A DNA stretch of 7,781 bases from Hydrogenimonas sp. (GCA_021647345.1 JAKIUX010000032.1:1-7781), one strand, 5' to 3'; counted from the stretch's first letter, positions 1 to 7,166 are shown. The notes: a model not told the origin generated them from the sequence alone. Numbers and translations are program-made.

Positions 1-1
1 A

Positions 2-241
2 ACGGTGAAGAAAATCGACGCCGACTGCCGCACCGGAGCCATCGGATGCGTAGATTGCAAAAAGATATGCGCCCAAAGCATCGAGAGAGTGCTCGAGCCT
101 ATCAGAGCTAAAAGAGCTGCCATTGACGAAAAAGAGGTTGAAGAGATAGTGGCGGAGGGGAACAGATGTGCCCGCGAGGAGGCGGCAGAGAGTATGAAGC
201 GTGTCAACGAAGCGGTTTTCGAGATAAGCTGCAGCACATAG
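2..241 (+). CDS. trpS: Tryptophanyl-tRNA synthetase, C-terminal fragment (5' end outside window)
   Basis: This is the last 79 residues of a class I aminoacyl-tRNA synthetase that charges tRNA-Trp in the cytoplasm. The frame is open from the window edge, so the GTG at 5 is not the real start; full-length TrpS is usually about 320-350 residues. The recognisable part is the C-terminal helical region: a CRTGAIGCVDCKK stretch (the GC-x-x-CK signature typical of bacterial TrpS), then EPIRAKRA and a charged helix (EVEEIVAEGNRCAREEA) that closes the protein. The ATP-binding HIGH and KMSKS motifs lie upstream of the window and cannot be checked. The stop is TAG at 239-241, and the next gene starts six bases later, so the two are probably co-transcribed. 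The call rests on this one conserved segment and on serS lying further down the same strand. Confidence 0.88.
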   Translation, partial: TVKKIDADCRTGAIGCVDCKKICAQSIERVLEPIRAKRAAIDEKEVEEIVAEGNRCAREEAAESMKRVNEAVFEISCST

Positions 242-247
242 GACAAG

Positions 248-601
248 ATGATGAAACGATACCTGGGAAAGCGAAAGCTTCTAAAGATCTACATAAGCAA
301 CGAAGATAGTTTCGAAGGAAAACCGCTCTGGGAGGTTCTTTTGCAAAGAGCCAAAGATGCGGGTATTTCGGGAGCCACCGTATTAAAAGCAGTAGCCGGC
401 TTAGGGGCCCACTCCCAGCTTCACGCTTTCAATGTCTGGGTATTGAAACAGAAGCTTCCCCTCGTTATTGAGATGATCGACAAAGAGGAGAAGATCAAAA
501 CTTTTGTCGACAGCGTCGACAACATCATAGATGAGGGGCTCTTAACCATGAGCGATGTGGAAGTGATCTCATACAAGCATCCCGGTTTCAAAGAGAGCTG
601 A
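248..601 (+). CDS. DUF190 family PII-like protein, partner of CrcB
   Basis: A small soluble protein of 117 residues (116 if the second ATG at 251 is used). The whole length fits DUF190: LLKIYISNEDSFEGKPLWEVLLQ near the N terminus, then AGISGATVLKAVAGLGAH, LPLVIEMIDKEEKI, and a closing EGLLTMSDVEVISY strand. Family members have a PII-like ferredoxin fold and are often encoded beside, or fused to, the fluoride channel CrcB; their exact role is not settled, but a regulatory or accessory role in fluoride handling is inferred from that association. An AGGA at 240-243 overlaps the trpS stop; its spacing is 4 bases to the ATG at 248 and 7 bases to that at 251, so 251 is a reasonable alternative start. 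The stop TGA (599-601) shares its last base with the crcB ATG, which points to translational coupling. Confidence 0.85.
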   Translation: MMKRYLGKRKLLKIYISNEDSFEGKPLWEVLLQRAKDAGISGATVLKAVAGLGAHSQLHAFNVWVLKQKLPLVIEMIDKEEKIKTFVDSVDNIIDEGLLTMSDVEVISYKHPGFKES

Positions 602-981
602 TGCAGCTGAGTCTGATAATAGCCGTAGGTGTTGGCGGCTTCGTAGGAGCAATTTTGCGTTTTCTTATAAGCGGCTGGGTACAGAAACTCTCGCCAACCC
701 TCTTTCCGGTAGGCACACTCAGCGTGAACGTTTTGGGGAGTTTCATCGTAGGTTTTGCGGTGCTATATTTTGAAAGTGTAATTTCGCCTCACCAGAAAGC
801 GCTTTTCATAACGGGTCTGCTTGGAGCTCTTACGACATTCTCGACATTCTCGTTAGAGACCGTTACGATGCTTCAGGAAGGGCTGTGGGGAAGAGCTACG
901 GCAAACATCGCTTTAAACGCCGCACTCTGTATAACGGCTACTATAGCCGGTATGATGCTATTTAAACGAATATATGGTTGA
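601..981 (+). CDS. crcB: Fluoride channel CrcB/Fluc
   Basis: A 126-residue inner-membrane protein of the Fluc/CrcB family, which exports fluoride passively as an antiparallel dual-topology dimer. Four hydrophobic segments fit the family: about residues 3-25, 35-57, 68-90 and 98-121. Family motifs visible are GGFVGAILR (12-20), GTLSVNVLGSF (38-48) with the pore asparagine N43, and GALTTFSTFS (75-84), which carries the two Phe-box phenylalanines (F80, F83) and the backbone region that binds the central sodium ion. The length is normal for the family. The ATG overlaps the TGA of the DUF190 gene by one base (TGATG), so the channel is probably translated by ribosomes finishing that gene. No fluoride riboswitch can precede it locally, since the gaps upstream are six bases and minus one base. 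Positive charges at both ends and a single copy are compatible with a homodimer. Confidence 0.93.
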   Translation: MQLSLIIAVGVGGFVGAILRFLISGWVQKLSPTLFPVGTLSVNVLGSFIVGFAVLYFESVISPHQKALFITGLLGALTTFSTFSLETVTMLQEGLWGRATANIALNAALCITATIAGMMLFKRIYG

Positions 982-992
982 AAGGAGCCAAA

Positions 993-1814
993 ATGCATAT
1001 TTTTAAAGATGAAAGTTTCAGAAACAGACCCATAGGAACCGCACTTGATTACACATGGGCCGCACTAAGTGCCAATTGGAAAAACAGCGCTATCGTAGCT
1101 GCAATTTTGCTGCTTCTCATGCTTTTTCAGATAATCCCGATTTTAGGCATAGTCGCTGGAGTCCTTCAGAGTATTATATTTTACGCCTTGGCCTACTGGG
1201 CGGTAGAGAATATAATCAAAAGCTCGAATATCGAAAATTTCAAAGAGCAGATTCAGAATGCAAATGTCAAAGATATGCTCTTCTCATTTTTGGCACCCGC
1301 ATCTGGTTTCTATCTTGGTTTCATAATAATTTCCGTCATCTTTATTGCAGCCACAGCGCTAATATTTTGGCTAACAGGCGGCGGAGCGATCTTCAGTATG
1401 ATGCAAGAGCAGATGGGAAATAGCAGTATGGCACCGGAGCAGGCGATGATTTTCTATACACAGATTTTGGGAATGGGCACTCCCGCCATACTCTTTTTCA
1501 TTATCGCTATAACATTTTTCGGGTATATATGGCCCCTGGTATATGGATACGCCCTTATGCAGAGGAGCTTTTCGGACGCTCTCAACGCTCTCTTCATGCT
1601 CTTTTCAACTCGATTTTGGAGAGCCGCTTTCACAATGAAGTATTTAAAAATCGTCTCTTTATGGATGCTGATACTCTTCGGTGCCATGATAGTGGCGGGG
1701 ATCTGCGCATCTCTTTTTATACTCATTCCGGTCGCCGTTTTGATTCTGCTATGGCTAACATACTTTTCAGCGATCGTATCAGCAGAGGTTTACAACCTGT
1801 ATGACGATATCTGA
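993..1814 (+). CDS. Uncharacterised six-helix inner-membrane protein
   Basis: I do not recognise a named family with confidence. The product is 273 residues, with a short polar N terminus and about six hydrophobic segments: residues 32-50, 52-72, 106-128, 164-186, 219-238 and 240-262. A polar stretch (73-95, with several Lys/Glu/Asn) and a Met/Gln-rich loop (134-155) separate them. A repeated look at the start of each half ([13 protein letters not shown] at 17-29; [14 protein letters not shown] at 197-209) recalls the amphipathic helices before membrane hairpins in DUF4013/DUF975-like proteins, but this is only resemblance. The ATG at 993 is chosen because AAGGAG (982-987) lies five bases before it; the frame stays open to a TTG at 978, but that codon precedes the ribosome binding site and overlaps the crcB stop. 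It lies 11 bases after crcB and 53 before serS. No catalytic motif is seen. Confidence 0.8.
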   Translation: MHIFKDESFRNRPIGTALDYTWAALSANWKNSAIVAAILLLLMLFQIIPILGIVAGVLQSIIFYALAYWAVENIIKSSNIENFKEQIQNANVKDMLFSFLAPASGFYLGFIIISVIFIAATALIFWLTGGGAIFSMMQEQMGNSSMAPEQAMIFYTQILGMGTPAILFFIIAITFFGYIWPLVYGYALMQRSFSDALNALFMLFSTRFWRAAFTMKYLKIVSLWMLILFGAMIVAGICASLFILIPVAVLILLWLTYFSAIVSAEVYNLYDDI

Positions 1815-1830
1815 TCGTAAAGCGATTTTC

Positions 1831-1838
1831 TGTAAAAT
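1831..1838 (+). promoter_or_regulatory. Possible weak -10 element before serS
   Basis: The 53-base gap before serS is the only place in the plus-strand gene run with room for a promoter. It is AT-rich and holds TGTAAAAT, a one-mismatch match to TATAAT preceded by TG without the usual intervening base. No convincing -35 hexamer is seen. In Campylobacterota the -35 is often poorly conserved, so its absence does not exclude a promoter. serS may equally be read through from upstream. Confidence 0.25.
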
Positions 1839-1867
1839 ATCTAAAATCTCAAATTTCAAGGAAAAAG

Positions 1868-3112
1868 ATGGTCGATCTTCGGCGTATTGAGAAAGATTTC
1901 GACACCGTTGCGGCCGCTCTGAAGCGGCGCGGTGTTGATGAGAAGCTGCTCGAGAGACTAAAAGCTCTTTTTGAAGAGAAGAAGAGGGCTCAAAAGAGGC
2001 TCGAAGCCGCCCAGGCGGAGCAGAACCGCATGAGCAGACTCTTTGGCAAATATAAGCGTGAAGGAAAAGATATCTCCGGGCTCCAAAAAGAGGTCTCTCT
2101 CAACAAAGAGCGCATAGCCGCCATGAACGAGGAGCTTCGGGTGTTGGAGCAGAAGCTTACTCAGATAGCTTCGGCGATTCCCAATATCCCGGACCCAGAT
2201 GTTCCCGACGGTACGGATGAAGAGGAGAATGTGGAGCTTCAAAAGATACTCGAACCGAAAGAGTTTAGCTTCAAGCCGAAAGAGCACTGGGAGCTTGCGG
2301 AGCTTAACGGATGGATAGACTTCGAACGCGGCGTGAAGATAGCCAAAAGCCGCTTCAGCGCTCTGCGTTTCGAGGGGGCAAGACTCGAGAGGGCTCTAAT
2401 AAACTATATGCTCGACTTCAACAGAGAGAGGGGGTTCGAAGAGGTCTGCGTACCCTTCATGGCAAACTCTGAGTCGCTTTTTGGCACAGGGCAGCTGCCC
2501 AAATTTGCCGATGATCTATTCAAGATAGAGGAAGAAGATCTCTATATGATACCAACGGCTGAGGTTCCTCTTACAAATCTATATAGAGATGAGATTCTAA
2601 AGAGCGAAGAGCTTCCTGTAAAGCTCACATCTTACACCCCCTGCTTCAGAAAAGAGGCGGGCTCTGCAGGAAGAGACACAAGAGGCATGATACGCCAGCA
2701 TCAGTTCGACAAAGTTGAGCTTGTCGCCATAACGTCTCCCGAAGAGAGCGATGCAGTTTTCGATGAGATGGTCACCTGCGCTTCGGACCTTCTCAAATCT
2801 TTGGGGCTGCCCCACAGAAAGATGCTTCTATGCGCAGGAGATATGGGCTTTAGCGCCGCCAAGACGATCGATCTTGAAGTGTGGCTTCCTGGACAGGGAA
2901 GATACCGAGAGATAAGCTCAATATCGAACACCAGAGATTTCCAGGCGCGCCGCGCGAAGATTCGATACAAAGACGGCAAAAAAAATAGACCCGTACACAC
3001 CCTAAACGGCTCAAGTCTGGCGGTAGGAAGAACGCTAATCGCCATTATGGAGAACTACCAGCAAGATGATGGCTCCATTATAGTGCCTGAAGCTCTAAGA
3101 GCCTACCTTTAG
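1868..3112 (+). CDS. serS: Seryl-tRNA synthetase
   Basis: A full-length cytoplasmic class II synthetase of 414 residues that charges tRNA-Ser (and tRNA-Sec where present). The N-terminal tRNA-binding arm is visible as an antiparallel coiled coil, about residues 28-103, rich in Lys/Arg/Glu heptads and ending in [12 protein letters not shown]. The catalytic domain follows: the motif 1 region near 189-207 ([20 protein letters not shown]), the serine-binding TAE at 230-232, motif 2 at about 258-281 ([20 protein letters not shown], with R261 and E263), YREISSISN at 346-354, and motif 3 at about 380-393 ([14 protein letters not shown], with R388). All class II key residues look intact. The start ATG has an AAGGAAA box six bases or less upstream (about 1858-1864). 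The stop TAG at 3110-3112 is embedded in the ribosome binding site of the next gene, which implies co-transcription and probable coupling. Confidence 0.97.
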   Translation: MVDLRRIEKDFDTVAAALKRRGVDEKLLERLKALFEEKKRAQKRLEAAQAEQNRMSRLFGKYKREGKDISGLQKEVSLNKERIAAMNEELRVLEQKLTQIASAIPNIPDPDVPDGTDEEENVELQKILEPKEFSFKPKEHWELAELNGWIDFERGVKIAKSRFSALRFEGARLERALINYMLDFNRERGFEEVCVPFMANSESLFGTGQLPKFADDLFKIEEEDLYMIPTAEVPLTNLYRDEILKSEELPVKLTSYTPCFRKEAGSAGRDTRGMIRQHQFDKVELVAITSPEESDAVFDEMVTCASDLLKSLGLPHRKMLLCAGDMGFSAAKTIDLEVWLPGQGRYREISSISNTRDFQARRAKIRYKDGKKNRPVHTLNGSSLAVGRTLIAIMENYQQDDGSIIVPEALRAYL

Positions 3113-3121
3113 GAGAGATAG

Positions 3122-5449
3122 ATGGCGGAAGAAGAGGTAATCATCCTTGACGAAGAGGAGGAGAGAGCCTCTTTGGAGAAAGAGAATCAAGAGGAAAAAG
3201 GTCAAAATAGACCTAAAGATAGCGGAAATAGAAAGCGGCTCTACATTCTCTTAGGAGCGCTTGCTCTTGCGACAGCTACCGTTATCGTACTTCTTGTAAT
3301 TTTTTTAAGCAAAGAGGAGAGCACAAAAGAGAGCATTGATACTTCGAAGCTGGCTCAAAAGATAAAAACGGCTCAAAAGATAAAACCTCTCGCGGCTCAA
3401 TCTGAGCTGGAGAAGATGATAAAAAAGGCCAACATCCTTTATGCCAAAGGTGACAAAAAAGAGGCTCTGAAACTTTTCGAGCAGATAGCTACATACAGCG
3501 CCGCCATCTCAAACTACAACCTCGGTGTCGCCCAGATGAAGCAGGGGCTCTACGAAGAGGCGATAGCCTCTTTCAAGAAGGCGATAGAGAGCGGAGAAAA
3601 CAGAACCATAAGCGCTCTTAATGCCGCCGTTTGCGCGCTTCACCTTAAAGACGAAAAGCGCTTCGACTACTATCTTCAGCTTGCAGAAGTCTACCTGCCC
3701 GAAAGCTTCAACTCGCCGCTTTACAGCTATCTATACGCCGCCGTGAACTTCTACAGAGGCAATTACTTCGAGATACTAAGCGCGGTAAACCACCCTGTAT
3801 CGTCCGCCTACAAAAAAGAGCTCGACCGCATAGGAGCCATAAGCTACACAACCTTCGATCGGCCTATAAAGGCTGTAGAGCTTCTTGAAAGAAGCACCAC
3901 ACCTCGAGACTACCTATTTTTGGGGCAGCTATATGCCAGAACAGGAGAGTATGAGCTTGCAACGCAGTATCTTAAAAAGGCAATAGATGAGGCTCTCTAC
4001 CCCTACAAAAGCAGAAAAGCACTCGCTCTTGTAGATATTAAAAACCAAAGACCCCAAAGCGCGGCCAAGCTTCTTAAAGAGTTAAAGAGAGATTTCAAAG
4101 GCAAAGGGTTGGATCTCTACCCCATAAAAACATCACTGCACCCTTCTGTATACGATATCGATGCCGCTCAGAAGCGCTTCAGCGCAGAGAGCCTGACCGC
4201 CCCTCCTACCGCCTACAGACTCATCTTCGAATTTGCACCCTTCAAAGTTTTCAACGCCAACCAGACCATAAATTACATAAAGAAGGGTAACGCATCTATA
4301 TATGTAGACGAGGAGTCGGAAGCTTCCAAATATCTCTCAAGAAGCTCAAAAATATCCGGGGTAAACCTGCTTATCTCAAAAGCTATAAAGGCAGCCATAG
4401 AGAATAGACTCCAAAAGGCGAACTCACTCCTTCTTGAGGCTCTAAAAAGCTACCCCAACCACTCAATTCTCCACTACAATCTGGCACTCACATACGCACA
4501 GATGGGCAACTTCACAAAGGCCAACAGACACTTTTTAAGAAGCTACCACCTCGACTCATCCAACTATCTATCGGCCATATTCGCTCTGATGTGCGAGACC
4601 TTTACAGGCAAAGAGGTTCCTCAAGTAGAGAAGTTCATACAAGAGGATTTGAAGCAGATAGATAATCCCGATACGAAGCAGAAGTTCTACCAATCACTTC
4701 TATACTTCTATCAAGGCAATAGCGCCGGCGCCTCAAAATGGCTTCAGACACCTCACGATAATAGACCTATATACCTGCTTTTTGATACCATTATAGCAGC
4801 GAATATGGGTATGTGGGAGGAGGCGAAGAGCAAAGTAAAAAAGCTTAGAGACGTCATGCCCAAAGATGTATTGGCAAATCTCATCTATCTTGAGATAACC
4901 TATAAAGATCTCGGTATCAAATCTTTCAGCGCAAAAGCGGCCAGATACCTCAAAAAGAGAAGATTAAACCTCGATGCGGTCTACTACGGAAGCGCTTTTA
5001 CAAGAGAGAACTACATAGCTCTTCGTTTCATAACCGGAACTCTATATAGATTCAAGGTGAACTCGAAAGAGAGATTGCTTGAAGAGCAAGAGGATCCGGC
5101 AGGTATCGTTGAAGCACTTGCACTCAGCAACATATATCTAAGAGAGTTCGAAGAGGCTTACGTACTATTCAACCAGCTTGTAGACAAATATAAGCACCAA
5201 GACAGCAGAACACTCTTCCTTGCCGCAGTTGCGTCAATCGGAGCAGATCACCCGGCAAACGCTTCGGCCCTGCTAGAGCTTGCGAAGCTAAGCGATCCGA
5301 ACAATTTAGAGAGCCGCTACGCTCTCGCCCTTCTTTATATGGAGCAGGGAAACTACGACGCCGCCGTTATACAGCTTTCAAAGATTCCAAACGGAACCTT
5401 CAAATCGAACTATTTCGACTTCAAAATAAGAGGCGAGGGGCATCTGTAA
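3122..5449 (+). CDS. pflB: Membrane-anchored periplasmic TPR protein, likely flagellar motor scaffold PflB
   Basis: A 775-residue protein with a short acidic cytoplasmic N terminus (EEEVIILDEEEE), a basic NRKRLY stop, one transmembrane helix at about 41-63, and a long region of helical repeats that should be periplasmic. Readable TPR-like units lie near 96-129, 131-164, 263-295, 448-481, 663-690 and 728-757, each with the W/L-G-Y-A-A-P-like pattern (for example YNLGVAQMKQGLYEEAIASF). The long middle parts are helical but divergent. The size, single N-terminal anchor and position directly after serS match PflB (paralysed flagellum protein B) of Campylobacter jejuni and its Helicobacter counterpart, recalled from memory as the gene next to serS in both. 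There PflB works with PflA in the disk complex that places MotAB stators at a wide radius for high torque. AGGAGA at 3111-3116 gives five-base spacing to the ATG. The identification is family knowledge plus synteny; motor function here is inferred. Confidence 0.75.
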   Translation: MAEEEVIILDEEEERASLEKENQEEKGQNRPKDSGNRKRLYILLGALALATATVIVLLVIFLSKEESTKESIDTSKLAQKIKTAQKIKPLAAQSELEKMIKKANILYAKGDKKEALKLFEQIATYSAAISNYNLGVAQMKQGLYEEAIASFKKAIESGENRTISALNAAVCALHLKDEKRFDYYLQLAEVYLPESFNSPLYSYLYAAVNFYRGNYFEILSAVNHPVSSAYKKELDRIGAISYTTFDRPIKAVELLERSTTPRDYLFLGQLYARTGEYELATQYLKKAIDEALYPYKSRKALALVDIKNQRPQSAAKLLKELKRDFKGKGLDLYPIKTSLHPSVYDIDAAQKRFSAESLTAPPTAYRLIFEFAPFKVFNANQTINYIKKGNASIYVDEESEASKYLSRSSKISGVNLLISKAIKAAIENRLQKANSLLLEALKSYPNHSILHYNLALTYAQMGNFTKANRHFLRSYHLDSSNYLSAIFALMCETFTGKEVPQVEKFIQEDLKQIDNPDTKQKFYQSLLYFYQGNSAGASKWLQTPHDNRPIYLLFDTIIAANMGMWEEAKSKVKKLRDVMPKDVLANLIYLEITYKDLGIKSFSAKAARYLKKRRLNLDAVYYGSAFTRENYIALRFITGTLYRFKVNSKERLLEEQEDPAGIVEALALSNIYLREFEEAYVLFNQLVDKYKHQDSRTLFLAAVASIGADHPANASALLELAKLSDPNNLESRYALALLYMEQGNYDAAVIQLSKIPNGTFKSNYFDFKIRGEGHL
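3352..3385 (+). repeat. Short tandem repeat, 18-base period, inside pflB
   Basis: A 16-base unit beginning GGCTCAAAAG occurs at 3352-3367 and again, identical, at 3370-3385, a period of 18 bases or six codons. It encodes AQKIKT then AQKIKP in the linker just after the transmembrane helix. The period is in frame, so gain or loss of a unit would only change linker length. Confidence 0.7.
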
Positions 5450-5454
5450 GCCGG

Positions 5455-7005
5455 CTACACCCCTTCGCAGCTATCTATAGAGCACTCTGAAGGGAGCATC
5501 GATAGGTAGCTATTGAGAGCTCCTATGTAAGCTTTGGCACTTGCAAGCATTGTATCTATACTGAGCCCGTGACCTATTACGGCTCCTCTATTCTCATCGA
5601 ATTGAACGTTGACGACCACTTTGGCCAAAGCGTCTTTGCCCTGGCTGACAGCCTCGACCCTGTAATCTTTGAGTACCCCGACATGACCGCTTATGCGGTC
5701 TATAGTCTTGAATATGGCATCTATAGTTCCGTCTCCTATACCGGCATCGGTTATCGTCTCTCCGTTATGGCGTATCGTTACCGCAGCACTCGGCACGCCT
5801 GCCGAGCAGTCGGCAATCTGCAGGCCGACAAGCTCAAACGCTTGCGGAATATTGGTGATTTCGCTCGCTATAAGCATTCTTATATCGTCGTCGAAAATCT
5901 CTTTTTTCTTGTCGGCAAGCTTCTTGAATCTCTCAAAAGCCTTGTCAAGATCCTCTTGTGAGAGCTCAAAACCCAAAGCCTCGAGGCGATCTTTAAAAGC
6001 GTGCCTTCCCGAATGTTTTCCCAAAACGAGCCGGTTCTGCTCAAGACCGATATCTTCGGCTCTCATTATCTCATAGGTCTCTTGGCACTTGAGCATTCCG
6101 TCTTGATGTATACCGCTCTCGTGAGCAAATGCATTTTTGCCGACTATCGCTTTGTTGGGCTGAGGCTCTATTCCTGTAATGGCAGCCACAAGACGGCTTG
6201 TCGGGTAGATCTCTTTTGTGATTATAGCTGTCTCTACATTGCTGAATATATCTGACCTGGTCTTCATAGCCATTACGATCTCTTCCAAGGCGGCATTGCC
6301 GGCACGCTCTCCGAGGCCATTTATAGTGCACTCAACTTGTCTTGCTCCGTTCATTACGGAAAAGAGAGAGTTGGCCACGGCAAGACCAAGATCGTTATGG
6401 CAGTGGACAGATATGATCGCCCGTTCACCTACATGCAAGCTGAGCTCTTTTATCATCTCTCCCATCTCCTGAGGAAGACGGTAGCCTACGGTGTCGGGTA
6501 TATTGAGAGTCGTAGCACCCGCTTCTATAACGGCATCGAGAATCTCCTTCAAAAACGGCATCTCGCTGCGGCCCGCATCTTCGCAGCTAAACTCTACGTC
6601 GTCGGTAAAGGTGCGCGCTAACTTGACAGCCTCTACCGCCCTCTTCACAACCTCGTCGGGCTTCATCTTGAGCTTATGCTCCATATGAATAGGACTTGTC
6701 GCGATAAATGTGTGTATCCTTTTAAGTGCGGCACCCTCGAGAGACTCCCCCGCTAAAACTATATCTTTCTCTACCGCCCTCGCAAGAGAGCAGACCCTGC
6801 TCTTGTCTACCACTTCGCATATTCTTCTTATAGCGTCAAAATCTCCGGGGCTTGCCGCCGCGAAACCGGCCTCTATAATGTCAACGCCGAGCTTTTGAAG
6901 CTGCATCGCTATCTTGATCTTCTCTTCGGTATTCATCGACGCACCCGGGCTCTGTTCGCCGTCTCTTAATGTAGTATCAAAAATATATACTCTATCCTTC
7001 ATCAT
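5455..7005 (-). CDS. leuA: 2-isopropylmalate synthase
   Basis: The first committed enzyme of leucine synthesis, condensing acetyl-CoA with 2-oxoisovalerate to 2-isopropylmalate in the cytoplasm. From the ATG at 7005 it has 516 residues, a normal bacterial length. The TIM-barrel catalytic domain shows [15 protein letters not shown] (9-23, with R14, D15, E17), the [13 protein letters not shown] signature (201-213, with metal ligands H202 and H204) and [11 protein letters not shown] (232-242, with N238); the subdomain motif HESGIHQDG is at 295-303. The C-terminal leucine-binding regulatory domain spans about 380-505 and ends in [20 protein letters not shown], so feedback inhibition by leucine is expected. 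The frame is open to a TTG at 7011, but AAGGA (7012-7016) directly abuts that TTG and lies six bases before the ATG at 7005, which is therefore preferred (7002 is also possible). It follows a leucine-rich leader ORF and converges with pflB, five bases between stops. Confidence 0.96.
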   Translation of the reverse strand: MMKDRVYIFDTTLRDGEQSPGASMNTEEKIKIAMQLQKLGVDIIEAGFAAASPGDFDAIRRICEVVDKSRVCSLARAVEKDIVLAGESLEGAALKRIHTFIATSPIHMEHKLKMKPDEVVKRAVEAVKLARTFTDDVEFSCEDAGRSEMPFLKEILDAVIEAGATTLNIPDTVGYRLPQEMGEMIKELSLHVGERAIISVHCHNDLGLAVANSLFSVMNGARQVECTINGLGERAGNAALEEIVMAMKTRSDIFSNVETAIITKEIYPTSRLVAAITGIEPQPNKAIVGKNAFAHESGIHQDGMLKCQETYEIMRAEDIGLEQNRLVLGKHSGRHAFKDRLEALGFELSQEDLDKAFERFKKLADKKKEIFDDDIRMLIASEITNIPQAFELVGLQIADCSAGVPSAAVTIRHNGETITDAGIGDGTIDAIFKTIDRISGHVGVLKDYRVEAVSQGKDALAKVVVNVQFDENRGAVIGHGLSIDTMLASAKAYIGALNSYLSMLPSECSIDSCEGV

Positions 7006-7011
7006 TGTCAA

Positions 7012-7016
7012 TCCTT
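7012..7016 (-). promoter_or_regulatory. Ribosome binding site of leuA, decides the start
   Basis: Read on the minus strand this is AAGGA. It is followed by TTGACA and then ATGATG, so spacing is six bases to the ATG at 7005, nine to that at 7002 and zero to the TTG at 7011. The spacing excludes the upstream TTG as the start. Confidence 0.75.
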
Positions 7017-7045
7017 GTAAAGTAAGTTGTAAATCTATTGTGAAG

Positions 7046-7138
7046 TTATCGAAGAAGCAGGGGTAGGAGAGTGTTTTTTATCTCGATTTTGGGCAAATAT
7101 TTTATAGCTTTGACTCTACCGGTGTCGGTTCCGTGCAT
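7046..7138 (-). CDS. Leucine-rich leader peptide of leuA (leuL-type)
   Basis: A 30-codon ORF between pssA and leuA on the leuA strand: ATG at 7138-7136, TAA at 7048-7046. The peptide begins [10 protein letters not shown] and ends NTLLPLLLR, with five leucine codons in six consecutive positions (24, 25, 27, 28, 29; CTC, CTA, CTG, CTT, CTT) at the end of the ORF, plus one earlier at 15. AGGAGA (7143-7148) sits four bases before the ATG and an extended -10 promoter lies a few bases further upstream. The stop is 40 bases before the leuA ATG. The form matches the leader peptides that sense charged tRNA-Leu in other bacteria, where ribosome stalling at clustered Leu codons alters leuA expression. 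The peptide itself probably has no separate function. No terminator with a U-tract is seen between it and leuA, so the output could be translational or by another pairing. Function is inferred from content and position; chance is the alternative but looks unlikely. Confidence 0.75.
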   Translation of the reverse strand: MHGTDTGRVKAIKYLPKIEIKNTLLPLLLR

Positions 7139-7148
7139 CTTCTCTCCT
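7065..7148 (-). promoter_or_regulatory. Possible long-range RNA pairing: leader Shine-Dalgarno with leader Leu codons
   Basis: In the leuA leader transcript AGGAGAG (7148-7142), which contains the leader's Shine-Dalgarno, is perfectly complementary over seven bases to CTCTCCT (7071-7065), which spans the ACT CTC CTA codons at the start of the leucine run. Pairing would close a loop of 70 bases and hide the leader's own ribosome binding site; a ribosome stalled on the Leu codons would prevent it. The match is seen directly; any regulatory role is inference, since pyrimidine-rich Leu codons complement purine-rich ribosome binding sites rather easily. Confidence 0.3.
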
Positions 7149-7166
7149 TTGCTATTCTCTTTTGAC

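Noticed and set aside
978..992. TTG start extending the membrane protein by five residues
   Set aside because: The AAGGAG that serves this gene lies at 982-987, downstream of the TTG; the ATG at 993 has proper five-base spacing.
1291..1306. Sigma-54-like TGGCAC box
   Set aside because: The -12 TTGC element is missing at the required spacing, and it lies inside the membrane-protein gene far from any start.
1055..1804. Out-of-frame open frames overlapping the membrane protein
   Set aside because: Their translations are low-complexity or Cys/Arg/His-rich and unlike proteins, while the main frame has clear membrane helices and a good ribosome binding site.
1824..1848. GATTTT/AAAATC hairpin before serS
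   Set aside because: The stem is six pairs with a single G-C at one end, has a 13-base loop and no U-tract; too weak to be a terminator and plausible by chance in AT-rich sequence.
2489..2500. Perfect 12-base palindrome GGGCAGCTGCCC
   Set aside because: It lies inside serS in the conserved GTGQLPKF segment and is adequately explained by coding sequence.
5461..5494. CCCTTC/GAAGGG inverted repeat near the leuA stop
   Set aside because: It is a six-pair stem with a 22-base loop inside leuA codons and no U-tract on either strand.
5569..6898. Several plus-strand open frames of 60-130 codons opposite leuA
   Set aside because: They lie wholly antisense to a conserved, intact leuA, resemble no known family, and lack consistent ribosome binding sites; they are shadows of its codon pattern.
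7006..7011. TTG start for leuA two codons upstream
   Set aside because: It directly abuts the AAGGA box with no spacer; the ATG at 7005 has six-base spacing and gives the usual LeuA N terminus.
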